Under the pieces are notes generated by a model that searched no databases, was not told where the DNA came from, and worked only from the letters and a program-made list of their open reading frames with translations. Below, piece after piece: positions 45,301-57,600 of a DNA stretch of 64,000 nt. The stretch lies in the NCBI GenBank assembly GCA_963402885.1, contig OY727100.1, positions 20,927,665-20,991,664 on the forward strand, written 5' to 3'. Numbering within the stretch: the stretch's first letter is position 1; every line of letters begins with the position of its first letter. A program made the translations under genes and the position numbers. The DNA comes from Antedon bifida. Its lineage: Eukaryota; Echinodermata; Crinoidea; Comatulida; Antedonidae.

Positions 45301-46636
45301 TTAAAAGTATTTAAATGAAAAGTTTCTTAACTAAAACCATTTTGAGTTATGTATTTCTTAAAGTGGATGTGGGTGTGTAAGTGACATACTGAATAACATT
45401 CGATAATCATTGCCGTTACATTTATAACTTAAAAGTAGGCCTATGATAATTGTGGAAGTAGGATCCGGGCTCAACACTCGTCGGTCTATCATAAACGAAT
45501 GGGCGATAAGGATAGTGATAATGAATTATCATAATTTATTTTTCTGAGCCTAAATTCAGGTAGTAAATAACATGGAAACTGAATGCTGCCACCACGATAG
45601 ATACAAGTGACATTGGTGCAGTGACATGATTCATAATCATAGCGAATAACATAATTATGTAGATTTAGAAATGATTTATTAAATTATTACATTGAATGAC
45701 AGAATAATGATACAAAATGTAGTTATAATATTGTACTTAGATTTACATTTATACCATTACGTTCTTTGTTATTGGTGTGTTACGTCATAGTGTACGTCAT
45801 TCAATTTCTGTGGATGGTTACAGTCGTTCTGTGTTGGTTGTCACTCGTGTCTTTCTATTTATCAAACTAGAGGTTCTTGCGGACACTTACGGTTTATCGC
45901 TTGTTGCTGTCGCAACCCTTTGACCACTTGTGCACTATAGAAAGTAGGCCGGCCTACTCGCCATGTCAATTTGACGAACTAAACGAAATAAATGTTTGAA
46001 TCCTACTCTCTTTTTATACTGTAGCTGAACCCCAAATTTAGAATAATTTACGTACCAAGTGGACGATCACAAAGGCATTTCATTGAAAGTGATGTTATGA
46101 TAGTAATAATTTTATTTATTTATTTTTTATTTATTCAACAACATATTTATACAGGATTATACACAATCAAGTAGAAATATACCTGTTTTGCATTGTGGTC
46201 CTGTCGAAAAAACGGATACAAATTTAGATATACTACAAATACAGTTAATAAAAATAGCAATAAAAAAAGATAATATCAGGAAGTTAAATGTTATGAGAAG
46301 AAATGATTGAATTGATGTAAAGCGCCGCTGATTATCATACAAACGTCAATATTTTTGGATTCACTCTAAAAAAATGTAAACAAAGCAGTAAACAATAGCA
46401 GACTTGTTATTATAACCATTACTGTTTACAGTGATGACAATTATTATGTAACATTTAAACCGTGACACTACGTTAATACTTTGGTTTAATCAAAATTTGC
46501 GCATGTTAATTTAAAATACTGTACTAAATAACACTGTGTTAGATAAAAACGACATCATAATCGGTTTCTAGTTGCAATATGGATAGAGTTGTTTAAATTA
46601 CGTTTCCACCTTCATGTACTTAATACAAGTATTTTT
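45301..46636. other. Gene-free stretch
   Basis: No gene recognised on either strand and no clear match to the other array units beyond the pseudogene exon. AT-rich, with a TTTATTTA-rich patch at 46110-46140. Confidence 0.6.
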
Positions 46637-47037
46637 GTAGCAGATACCAGGATTAATTGCCTTATTTGGAAACTTATTCGTCACGTGGGTGATAACTTAC
46701 AATAAAACTCCAAGTAACTATTTGCCGTTTCATCTCGCACTTACAAACGGTATTTAACAGGATTATCATTCATCATTTTCATTTGTGTTCTACAATTGAA
46801 CGAATTCCTCGTCGAATTCGTTATAAAAGTAGTTACCGTTCTTTCAGCTTTAAGTTTGATATTCATCGGAATATATAATATATATAATTCAACTACTTCT
46901 AGGACTATGTTTTCCTTTTAAATATACGAGGATCTGTCATACTTAAAAAACGTTAGATTTACTGATTGGAGTATGGATTTTATGCAATGGTGGTGCTATT
47001 TTCCGCACTATTATAGAGCATACCAAAATCTACAGTG
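46637..47037 (+). pseudogene. GPCR pseudogene relic
   Basis: Plus-strand relic of the GPCR1-3 subfamily: IPGLIALFGNLFVTWVI (TM1) and HLALTNGI (TM2 start, with the 2.50 Asp replaced), a stop, VVTVLSALSLIFIGI in TM3, CFPFKYTRI after several frame breaks, then LLIGVWILCNGG (TM4). The DR motif is lost in an AT expansion. It is cut off at 47038 by a MITE. Opposite strand to the other pseudogenes in the array. Confidence 0.75.
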
Positions 47038-47251
47038 TTAAGCGTGGTTCCCACTAGAACGCAACGCAGCGACGTATCGACGCAAAGTGTGTATTGCGTA
47101 ATCACAAGTGGGAACCGACGACGCAATAGTAGTGCTGCAAACATCGAATGTTTGATTTCACGCAGGCGGGGCAAACACAATCATTAGAAGGGCATTTGCT
47201 TACGTTGCGTAGATTGCGTTACGCTGCGTCGCTAGTGGGAACCAAGCTTTA
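47038..47251. mobile_element. PIF/Harbinger-like MITE
   Basis: 208 bp (47041-47248) with terminal inverted repeats AGCGTGGTTCCCACTAG and CTAGTGGGAACCAAGCT (16 of 17 pair) and a 3-bp TTA duplication (47038-47040, 47249-47251). Inner arms rich in GCAACGCAGCGACG. The TTA target suggests Harbinger; no transposase inside. Confidence 0.8.
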
Positions 47252-48519
47252 CAAAGGCAACATTCAATACTCTAGTTATTACACAATGTAATGTTTGCTT
47301 AGTTATTAGTGCAGTCTTAATCTACGTAAAAGTTTATCTAACTAATAGTAGCAAATCAATCATTTAATAGCTTAATCGCAGAACCATATTTTCACTACCG
47401 TAGTTCAATCCTTAAAGGCCGTTCACACGACATGTATTTGTACTTAGTGCGCTTGTCATTTCCTTTCTTCTAGGAACTGTGAATTATATACTTTATTTAT
47501 TTCAAACGTACGCAGTTTGTTGTTTGCTTTTTCGATGCCAATGGAAACATGACGATTAATTTAATTTCATTTATTTATTCGACATCAACCACCATGTCCT
47601 GGGACCCCAAAAGCAACAGAGTCACCATAACAAGATATGTCTGGGGCCCCAGAATAACTACATAGAATTATTTATCAATATACAATATACATTTAAACAT
47701 GTAAAAACATATAGGCCTAAAACAGGTAAAATAAAATGATTGCACACAGAATTCGTATTAAGAATCAGTAAAAATGTTTTACTTATAGTTTTCAGAATTC
47801 AAGAAGTAATTCATCGACTCATTAACTTATTAATGAAATGTAAACGTAGAAATGAAAATATTATAATTTATGTATAGGCCCTACATAGAACTTTGTTCTA
47901 TATATGAATATTGCAGGAATATACGTCATAATAATGTGTAAACAGCATGTTTGTGGGAGGAAAACAACCTGAGTTTCTCATAATATCATTGAATTATTAA
48001 AATGTCTTTCTCATCTTCCTGTCGCATAAATTATTCGCATATCGTTGTGCGTAATAATGGTATCATGTAAATTTCACAGCATCGCTCAAAAGCAAGCGTA
48101 CATTTGCTTTATTTTGCTGATTCCTCGTTGTCATCTGAATTCAAATGACAATCAACAACCTCTCTGAGAAAGCTGACTTAAATTAGCTGCAAGTACAGTA
48201 CTATATTATTTGTATACTTCTTTTCTGTTTATCAGATCATCAAAAAAGGGAACATTAATTGTAAAAATCGTCAGTATCTTTGGCGTTCCATTTTGTCACA
48301 TAATGATGATAGTGTTTATCTATTCAGGTTAAAAGCAAATCAAATTGTAGAAATCTTTACAAAAGCATGGGTACTCGTGACGTAGGCAACTATTTCTAGT
48401 TCTAGATAACTTAATTATTCTCATCGTTAATATTGCAACATAGCTTTAGTGCATCTTTCTCGATAAGTAGTGGTTATCAATTGGCCATATGAGGATGTCA
48501 ACAAAAATGTTGATGTTTA
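47252..48519. other. Gene-free stretch with a LINE-like 3' end
   Basis: At 47560-47655, read on the minus strand, a hairpin (GGGGCCCCAGACATAT with CTTTTGGGGTCCCAGG) is followed by an AATAAATAAATGAAATTAAA tail, as in LINE 3' ends. Nothing else recognised. Confidence 0.5.
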
Positions 48520-48935
48520 TTCATACCTACAACCGATTAGAAATCGATTTTGCGCATGTGCAACTCTGACGTCATAAAAAAAAGGCAGAAAACTCTTCAG
48601 GTAAAGGTATATGTTGACCAAGTTGCAGAATGTTCTGTCTACAAGTTTTAGAGAAATGTCACCTACAACAATTAGCATAAAGAAGTACGGTAAGAACTTG
48701 GTTGGTTGAAACAAAAGTGCAGATTACCAATAAATATTGAATTGTTATGAAATTTAGATTTTTGTCGAATTTTTATGTTAAAATAATCTGTAATATGTTT
48801 TAAATAGCAGTATAATCTATAAAACGGATTTTCCCATCCATAATAGAAACAATTGACTTTATTGTAATTTTTTTTCAATATAAGAAGGTATATTATTTGA
48901 AAAACGCATTAAATATCGCGTGATATTTTTCAAGT
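48520..48935. repeat. Flank A of the segmental array, copy 3
   Basis: Shortened copy of 30933-31450; it lacks the central part and no GPCR pseudogene sits to its left. Confidence 0.8.
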
Positions 48936-48999
48936 CGAATTATGCATGATGTTTATAACATTTTATTTTTAGAAACCAATCACCAACTATATAGTGTAT

Positions 49000-49112
49000 G
49001 TGCCGTGTGTACATCAACCATTTCCAACGTATACTTTGTATGTGACGTGTGTACATCAACCATTTCCAGCGTATACTTTGTATGTGACGTGTGTACATCA
49101 ACCTTTTCATCG
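49000..49112 (+). repeat. 42-bp minisatellite upstream of YWTD copy 3
   Basis: Three units containing GTGTGTACATCAACC and CGTATACTTTGTATGTG; the intact copy has two (about 31510-31590). Confidence 0.85.
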
Positions 49113-49614
49113 AAATTCCATTTTATGTGCTGTCAACTAAACTGAAGACAAAAATGATTGTTTTTGCTTGGTTTTACCTGGTGATTAACTCCAATGTTTT
49201 GGGGGATAGGCCTACTACGTTCCTGCAAACCACGGATACTGGTAAATAATTATAAATTGTTAAACTTTGTTTTTAAGTGTTGGTTATTATCATACTGCAC
49301 AGTAAAGGACCTAGTAATCGGATCCAATGCACAGTGCTTGGACCCAAGTTTTGATTTATCATCTTTTAGTAAAAATAAATCTTTAATAGACTCTTCTTCA
49401 ACAGGTTATCCCTCACTTACTCTAAACCAGTGACGGTGCTGATATGCATGTATGCTGTAGGCCAAAACAGTTGATACTACTTTTACCGATATTCTAAAAA
49501 AATAACAGTTTAGTGGTAATAGTAATAATAATTAATACTTATAATATCAGTAACATGTCAATAGCTGAAATTTTGATGAGCATGTTAATAACAGCATATA
49601 TTATTATTGTTATT

Positions 49615-50338
49615 GTTGTCGTTGTCGTTGTCGTTGTCGCCGTTGCCGTTATTATTATTATATAAAGCATTTATTCAACCTCATGTAATGAGGTCTTGAA
49701 GTTTGGGGTGACATACCATTCTTATTTAAACTGTATTTATTTATCACAAAAGATGGCAGTTAGAGCTATAACCTTTAGTAATTATACAGCACACTCATTA
49801 CCTCTGTTTGTTAAATTAAATATCTTAAATATTTTTAAATTGTATAAGCTTCTAATTGGTATTTTTATGTATGATTTGATTAATAATAATTTATCACATT
49901 CATTTGATTAATACTGTATGCTATTACAATAATATGGTACTTAGACAAAGGCAACGAGGTAATCTAGTTTACCTAAAGTTAAAACAAATATTGGAAAAAC
50001 AGCATTCTCTAATGCAGGTCCTGTTATATGGAATGAGTTGCCTCTTACAATTAGAACCCATTTATTCAGAACTTTATTTAAGGCTTCATTCACTGATTAT
50101 TTATTACATGCTTAAATATATATATATTTTTTCGTTTCCTCATAGCCTATGTTGATATATTGCCACACATAATTTGTTTTAATTTAAAGTGTTGTGGGGT
50201 TGGACTTGGCTAGCGTTTTGCTATTTTCCAGCTCCAATTATCCATTGTATTTACATTTATTTACAATATTGTTATTGTTTTGTTTGTTTCGTATGGATAA
50301 TAAAAGAAAGAAAGAAAGAAAGAAAGAAAAGAAAGAAT
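49615..50338 (+). mobile_element. LINE 3' fragment in YWTD copy 3 intron 1
   Basis: Orthologous to 32095-32815, including the frameshift, terminal (GAAA)n tail and a GTTGTC-rich 5' edge that has one more repeat unit here. Confidence 0.8.
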
Positions 50339-50682
50339 AATGTAAAAAAAATTGGTTTTAAATGATTTATGTTAAGCTAGTAGCCGAAACGTAGCAAAAT
50401 AGTAAGTACGATGATCTCTTTTAATATAATTAGTTTTCTTATTGTATTTTTAGAGGTTGGAAGTGGAAATTATAGTTATGATCCCGAAGGATGTATTATT
50501 ACTTACAAACACTGAAAAGAACAAAGTAAGACATGTTGTTATTGTATGATTATTACTGTTAAAAATTTAATAACTGCAATATATTAAATAAAATTTGAAT
50601 TTTTGATTGTGTAAATATCAATTAAATACTAATAAAGCAATAATAAACTATAGCGATGAGTATTAGTTTTGTTAACAGGGTG

Positions 50683-50683
<1 letters not shown>

Positions 50684-50760
<77 letters not shown>
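50684..50760. repeat. (TTA)n microsatellite in YWTD copy 3 intron 2
   Basis: About 25 units, ending some 28 bp before the exon 3 acceptor. The intact copy has about six at the same place and the second pseudogene an intermediate number. Confidence 0.9.
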
Positions 50761-50761
<1 letters not shown>

Positions 50762-52474
50762 TTAATTATAACGTTATTGTTTTTACAGGTGATATTATAA
50801 TTGTGGTAAACCACTCTGATCCTCCAGGAATTTATATATCGAATATAAGTTCCAGTGACAGAAAACCTTTAAGGTTTACGGTAGCAATGGAGGATGTTGA
50901 GTTAACCGTACCCAACGCTCTTGGTTATGATGTAACCACGTCGACACTATATACTGGTCTGACTTCAACAAGGAACAAGGAAGGATTGAACGATATTCAT
51001 TTGATACTAACCAACATGAAGTGTTTTTGTCTAAGGAAATATATAGTTAGTCTTAGTCTTTAGTAATTAAAAAGAATAATCATCTTTATATTTGCTAGCA
51101 ATTGTTTAAATTGTGTATGCTTATTATATAGTACAAATAGGCACTCTTCAGAATATTTTAATGGTTGAACCACATCCTACATTGTTTTATAAATAATCAT
51201 GAGGGGTTGGACATTTAAAATGTGTTTAAAAACGGGGTTGTCTTTACAAAAGCCTATAGCATAGCTGTAGTTAGATTGTTTATGATACGTTTGTGATTAC
51301 GGCATTCAATTTTTCATCATTTATAAAGTTGTGCATGGTTTAGCCGTTGATGGACCTGGAAAGAAGCTTTATTGGACAAATTTTGCCTCGATTGTTCAAA
51401 TTCAAATTGAAGTAATAAATCTGGATGGAACGGACAGAAAAATACTGATTGACACAGGATTATACATGCCACATACAATTGAGATAGACACAACTAACGG
51501 GTATGTCACTCTCTATTGCTACCGTTATACAATATCTCTCCAATTAAATCAACTAGAGTGAACTTCACATATCCATAATATCGATTATTACGTAAACGTG
51601 TATTATTAATGCATTACAAAATAATTTACCTATTTTAATAATGAATTAGGCAAGAAATAATTATTGATGTTTTATTTTATAACATTCAATATAAGAATTT
51701 AATTTCATTTAACAACTCAGCTTTAGTTATTTGCTGTACACAGTAACTGTAAATAACATACTGTACTTAATTAGATACTTGTACTGGACTGATGGAGGAT
51801 TGGAAAAGATAGAGCGAGTGAAGTTAAATGACTTGAGTACAAGAACCGCCTTAGTGACAACTGGACTTGGTTGGCCAACCGGACTTGTTCTTGCAGTTCC
51901 CGGTAAGTTATGAGTCATAAATGTATGCAAGTTATATATTGATACTATATTATGTTGTAGGCTATTATTTAACGTCTGTAGACTCGTAGATTACACCCTT
52001 TACATGTATTGTGCTGTTAAAATGTTACAATTCTCTGTTATACAGTAATGAAACACCATTTTATACTGAACCAACCAATTCCTTAAGTATTTTACACCAT
52101 TTATAGACCTGTCAACACAATACTTTCATCAGTTTAAAACAATTTTACTATGAGGGAAAGAAGCACATACATTATTAATATTAAATTGAATCCATCCGCT
52201 ATTCACTACAGCTTCTATTATTTTAGATGGAAAGATGTATTGGTGTGATTACGACAAGAGTGTGATTGAGGAAGCTAAACTTGATGGATCTAACAGAAGA
52301 ACGATTCTTACTGGACATGCTCCGTATGACATTGACATTTATAGAAACTACCTGTACTGGACAGATTGGGTTGGTGGTATATATCGAGTTGATAGAAAAA
52401 CTGGAAAGTCATCAAAGCAAAGTAGCGATAGTCGACTTACTGATCCAAAAGGCTTATATATTTTCAAAAAGTAA

Positions 52475-54245
52475 ATATAATTCTAATTTAATTAATTTTT
52501 AATCTTCATTTTTCATGTTTTGGTGGACAACACACCTTTAATAATTGCGAATTATTCATCATTAGCATAGTGTTCTTGTGTGATACATACAAAGTCACAT
52601 GGAAACATGGGAAACCTCTGAACATTACATTTCAGGTTCTCTTGGTTAACGCCGTTGTGGTCGTCACTCATTTTCTCCTTATAGGCTTAAGGTTTAATTA
52701 AGAGTTACTAAGAAGATGACAGTATAGCGAACACTAACTTACTGTGATGGCGCTAGTTATGCTCAGTTATGCGTGATTAGAATGACGTAATGCATAACGG
52801 CATTAACGTAGCAAGATTGGTACTCCGGATGCATTGTGGGTACGAGAAACTTGTGTACGTTATGCTATTGTAGCAAGCCAGATATGTTGTAAATAAATTA
52901 CGATTGAATTTAGCTGATTGTCGCCGTTGACTTGTCGTCAGAAACTTATTGACCGACATCATGGCGGATAACCCGGTTTTTAACACACTACGTCTTGGTG
53001 TTGAATTCCGGTATTCGTGTAGGCCTAATATTGTTTTGCATAGGAAAATTATTCTATTTGTTTAAGCATCTTGTCGGCCTGTGTCCATTTAAGTACGCAT
53101 ACAAAATATAGCATTTTAATCAAACTATCATAGTCTTGATTATTATAATCATTAATGTTTGTATGTATGTTTTTATTGCAAATTATGCATGGTCATTTTA
53201 AATAAAATGTTACTTTATATATCAGCCGGAATAAGGGTATTTTATTATGATTGTGGAATAACATTAACATTATGTACAACTACAGAAGAAGTGAAGACGT
53301 ATATCAATTCAATTCCACATTAGGCATAATCATATCATGTGAAATATAATAAACTATATTTATACAAAACATTACAAATGGAATAAATTACGTTGTGAAA
53401 GGTTGACGAAATTCGATTATTGTCGGTAAAATAAACAAAGTTTACATTGCATCATAGGTCTGGATTCGACACTAATTGAAATAAAGTACATTTGTGTTTT
53501 TAACGTACGTTGGAATTGAAGAAGTACGATAATAAATTAATGCCATACCTTAAAACCTCGCAAATAAGCAAATGTGCTTCTTTTTTTAAAAAGAATCTTG
53601 GGTGGGCTTCATTTCGAGATGGGCTTCATTTCGAGATGGCCTTCTTGTCGAGATTTTTGTAGGCTTATAAACTAAAGAGGGGGATTCTTTTCAAAATGAA
53701 TGCTGTTAATTTTGTGAAGTGTTGAGAAATTCCCTGCCAATTTTACGTTTTGCTAACGAAGCATACAAGAAGACACAAGATGTGATCAAAACACCATTTA
53801 GAAAACAATAAACTGTAAAAAAAAAAAAGAAGTATGATATAAACACGATCATTATTAGTCTGCATCTGGCATTAAGAGAAGCCCATCTATCTTGAAAAGA
53901 AGCCCAGTGGGCTTGATTTCGAGATGGGCTTCTTTTCGAGATTACTTTTGAAAACCAAAGAGGGGGATTATTTTTTTGATTTGTTATTTTTTCCGGTTTT
54001 ACGGTACTCTGCCTATTGAATTTAGAGTGAGACCTACCTGTAATTATGATATAGAGGATGGTACATTACATATTTGATATATTTTGTAGAGTGTATGTCT
54101 TGTTCTAGCAACATTCCGTATTATTTGAAAATGACCTATACGTCGTGATCAACTCTTAAAATAATATAAATTGTGACAAATTATCTATATTGTCTGCACA
54201 ATCAATTTTGTTTACAATTTGGATTTGATTTATTATTTTAGAGTT
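52475..54245. repeat. Tail and flank C of the segmental array, copy 3
   Basis: Matches 34871-36244 and then 36245 to about 36650. It ends near 54245 (TTTTAGAGTTAGTAC), the right edge of the array, just before the PNP promoter. Confidence 0.8.
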
Positions 54246-54473
54246 AGTACGATAGTACGGGAATCCATTAGTACGCCCTCAAGTTTTTATTTCAATATAT
54301 GGCTCTGTGTAAAAATAAAGCACTAACTGTAGTTGTGCTGAGGAGGTTTACAAAAAGTAAAGTTGCAAACAACAGATACCTATAAAAACGTTAACTATGT
54401 CTATAAAGTATAAAACTTTTTTCAAACAACGTCACTACACACACACGGCACGTGGGGAAGAAAGAGGCACGTT

Positions 54474-54647
54474 GTGGGCGTGTCAATTATTGACGTCACA
54501 CATCCGGTTCACCACGATATCGGGATGAAAACGCGCCAACTAGAGAGACGTAGTTTTCATTCATTAATATTGTTATCACAACTGTGGCACGCTTGCGAGG
54601 GCTACGCAGTATTTTGTGTATTTATTTGCTATTTTGTTAAATTAACC
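54474..54647 (+). promoter_or_regulatory. Probable PNP promoter and 5' UTR
   Basis: Directly upstream of PNP exon 1 and less AT-rich than its surroundings. It holds a full CRE palindrome TGACGTCA at 54491-54498 followed by CATCCGGTT, an ETS-like core. No TATA box seen; assignment by position and motif. Confidence 0.45.
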
Positions 54648-57600
54648 ATGGAAAGTGGTTCAGTGTGCTCTGCTGGTAGAGTGGGTAAAACGTAAGTATA
54701 TCTATTATTAAAACTAATTATCAATACTAATAGTAATACTGTCTACCCTAGGCTAATAAAGGCCTCATTCATTGTTACTGAGTGAGTGAGTGTCGGCGCG
54801 CCTCTACTCTAGGCCTAGAGGTAGGCCTACTACTACTAGTGTAGTAAAGAGTTTATTTATCTCAGTCAGTCTCTGTCTGTAGAGAGTAGGGGTCTACTGG
54901 AGTGGAGTTGTGGCTTGGTGGTTATGATGCTTGGCTACCACTCCAAAGGTCCTGGGTTCAAGTCCCGTCACATGTCAGGATTTTTTCTAAGGACCAAATT
55001 AAATGTAGAGCATCTTGTGTATATGTTTGTCTTGTGAACCTCTGAGGGTCCCTAATGATCAGCAATAGCTGGATGGATCACCCTCATTAAATAAGGTTAA
55101 AAAAAAAAAAAAAAAATTTATACTATAGTCATTTTATTCCAATTAAATGTACAATTTGTCCAGCTGTCCTCTGTAATTAGGCTGGATATCCAAACAAAAA
55201 TGCCAATAGGTTCCAGGATGTGATTAGTAACCACAAGGTCATATATCAAGGTCAAACTCAAGTTCAGTTACTTGACACCATTTACTTGGTAAAATTATTC
55301 AACTTTATCTACTAAAGTAATAGGAGCTTTCACAGGAGGAAATGAAAATAAGTTTGCTGTCTGGTACTTTATTGTGTTTTTATCCTATGATTTTATGTCG
55401 GAATAAAGAAATAATAAATAATAATAAATAAATGCTAACTTTAACTTCAACATTCTCCTCATTTGCATATTATTAGCATAGTCCAGCGTACAGTTGCGAG
55501 AATGTACTTGTTCGTTTTTATTTCGCGCTGCGTGTACAGTACATTCTCATATTAAAACAAATCATGGAATATCCTTGGCCTAGAAACTAGGCCTAGCTAT
55601 ATAGGCAAGTTTAATATTGGATGATAAGTAGCATATTGCGATAAACAATTCTTATTGTTTGGCTTACAGTAATTAAAATCATTACCTTAAATTGACCAAA
55701 TTTGTTTTCTTAATTTTTTGCAGAAATGTAATGATTTTTCCTTTCGTTTTTCATTGACGCTATTTTTTGTAATGCTTGCGCACACACAGATCTTGAATGG
55801 TCATGGTCCATATATTCTCGTCTGATTGTTAGTTCACAGGGATACTGTAGCTATAGTTCATATAAGGTTTTTGCTGTGGTTCCTTGAGGTAAATGTCGGA
55901 CCACTCCAAATAAAGAGAATAAAATGATGTGCACTGTAAAATGAGCCCAGTTTCGGTACATGGTTCTAGCGTGTGGCTGATTGTGGGTATGGTATAGAAA
56001 CTGCCTTGCTGTATGTTGTTTACTGTATTTTAACTGTATTCTTGATATCAAAATAATTGAGCATTTGTTTTCTTTTAATTTGCTTTGCTGGAACGATGTT
56101 CACAGTAACGTCCAGTAAGTAAACATATTGTAAATTGTTTGCCTTTTTTTTATTCTTTAATGGTGAAAGTAGAGTACGTTATTATTTTATTTATAAAAAG
56201 GCATTCTCTTTTGTGAATTTGGAATTTCTGCTTGGTTTAATAATAGTAATGCATTTATAGACAACCATATACAGTATTTCAATACATCTCTACGGGTATA
56301 CAAACTCACCCTTTCAGTATTGTACTGTCCTTTCACTTTCTCCTGCTCCACCTTCTCCTGTCTTCCTCTCTTTCACTTCCTCTTCCATCGCTCCCTCTTC
56401 CTTCTACAATATATCCTCCCTCTTCCTTCTAATATCTCCTCCCCCTTCCTTCTATCACCCTTTATCCCTCTCACTTCCTCTTACAATATTTCCTCTCATT
56501 TTTCCTCTCATAGTCTTCTTTCTCCCATTATCCTCACCTTGCTTCTCCCCTCTCCCTTTTATGTACCCTTTCTCCCTCTTACCCTTTATCCCTCGGCCTT
56601 CCATCCCCTCTTTCTCCCTCTCACTTTCTCTTAACATTTCGTCCTTCTCCATCTCCTTTTCTTCCTTCTTCCTACCTCCTTTTCTTCCTCTCCCTCCCTC
56701 TCATTTCCCCCTTCTCTCATAGTCTAAGTCCTTCTCCCCTTTTCCTCACTTCCTTACTTCTTTCCTCTCCATTTTTCTCTTTCTCCTTCTCCTTTCCACC
56801 CCACTCTTTTCCCCTCTCACTTCCTCCTAATTATTTCCACTTCTTTCTTCTCCCTACTCCTTTTCTTCCTCTCCCCTCTCATTTCCACCCTGAATAGCAG
56901 TATGAATAATTATTTGGTATTTTGTACTTGATTTATATTTTTATCACCATGCTTCATTCATTTTAATGCATGGGATGCTTTGCATGTGACTAAAATAAAA
57001 ACATAGGTTTTAAAATACACTTACAATTAAATAGATTAAAGCACGGATTTGGGAATAGCTCACTGTATACTTTCTTGTAACTGTATATTTAATAGATACT
57101 GTATAGTGTTGTGATTTCTGTATTTTTTCATAATATTTTTTACATTACACATGATATGCAGTGTTTATTTTCTTTAAATGAAATGAACTTGAAATTTGGT
57201 GTTGGTACAGTATATTAAAACAAAAGCTAAAATGCCTCTTGTGACCCACATTCAGTTACAGTATACTTTGAAGCCCATAATGGTATTAAAGTTCTTATTT
57301 GACCACTCAGGCCGGTCACACCGAAAGAGAACCTACCAGCCCCTGCCTCACACACTTCCTTCACCCCTTGCACACTATTTGAACATTTTGATTATTTTTT
57401 CAGCTATAGCTATGATGAGATTGAATCAATGGCCAACCTCATCCGTGGCAAGGTGTCGATCAAGCCCGAGATTGGAATCATTTGCGGAACTGGTTTATCA
57501 GGCCTAGCTGCTAAAGTTGAAAACCCAGAGGTGTTTTCTTACAAAGATATTCCAAACTTTCCTATCAGCACAGGTAACTGTATAAAGCATGAACATTTTT

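Larger units (their letters stand above)
49154..52474 (+). pseudogene. YWTD pseudogene (copy 3), full length
   Basis: All six exons are recognisable with usable splice sites: 49154-49241, 50454-50525, 50789-51045, 51329-51500, 51775-51902, 52227-52474. The reading frame is broken by TGA at 50513-50515 (Trp in the intact copy; lost after only about 45 residues) and by a 2-bp insertion (TA) near 50950 in the first YW(S/T)D blade. Exon 3 also has a 6-bp and exons 4 and 6 have multiple-of-three length changes relative to the intact gene. Later blades (YLYWTDGGLEKIERVKL, KMYWCDYDKS, YLYWTDW) are well preserved, even more canonical than in the intact copy. Confidence 0.85.

Noticed and set aside
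46980..47180. Minus-strand ORF
   Set aside because: Lies within the Harbinger-like MITE.
50629..50814. Poly-Asn / poly-Ile ORFs
   Set aside because: Generated by the (TTA)n microsatellite.
54474..54647. N-terminal extension of PNP in frame with exon 1
   Set aside because: The frame is open, but PNP homology and the Kozak context place the start at 54648.
56320..56652. ORFs on both strands
   Set aside because: Polypyrimidine tract; no family features.
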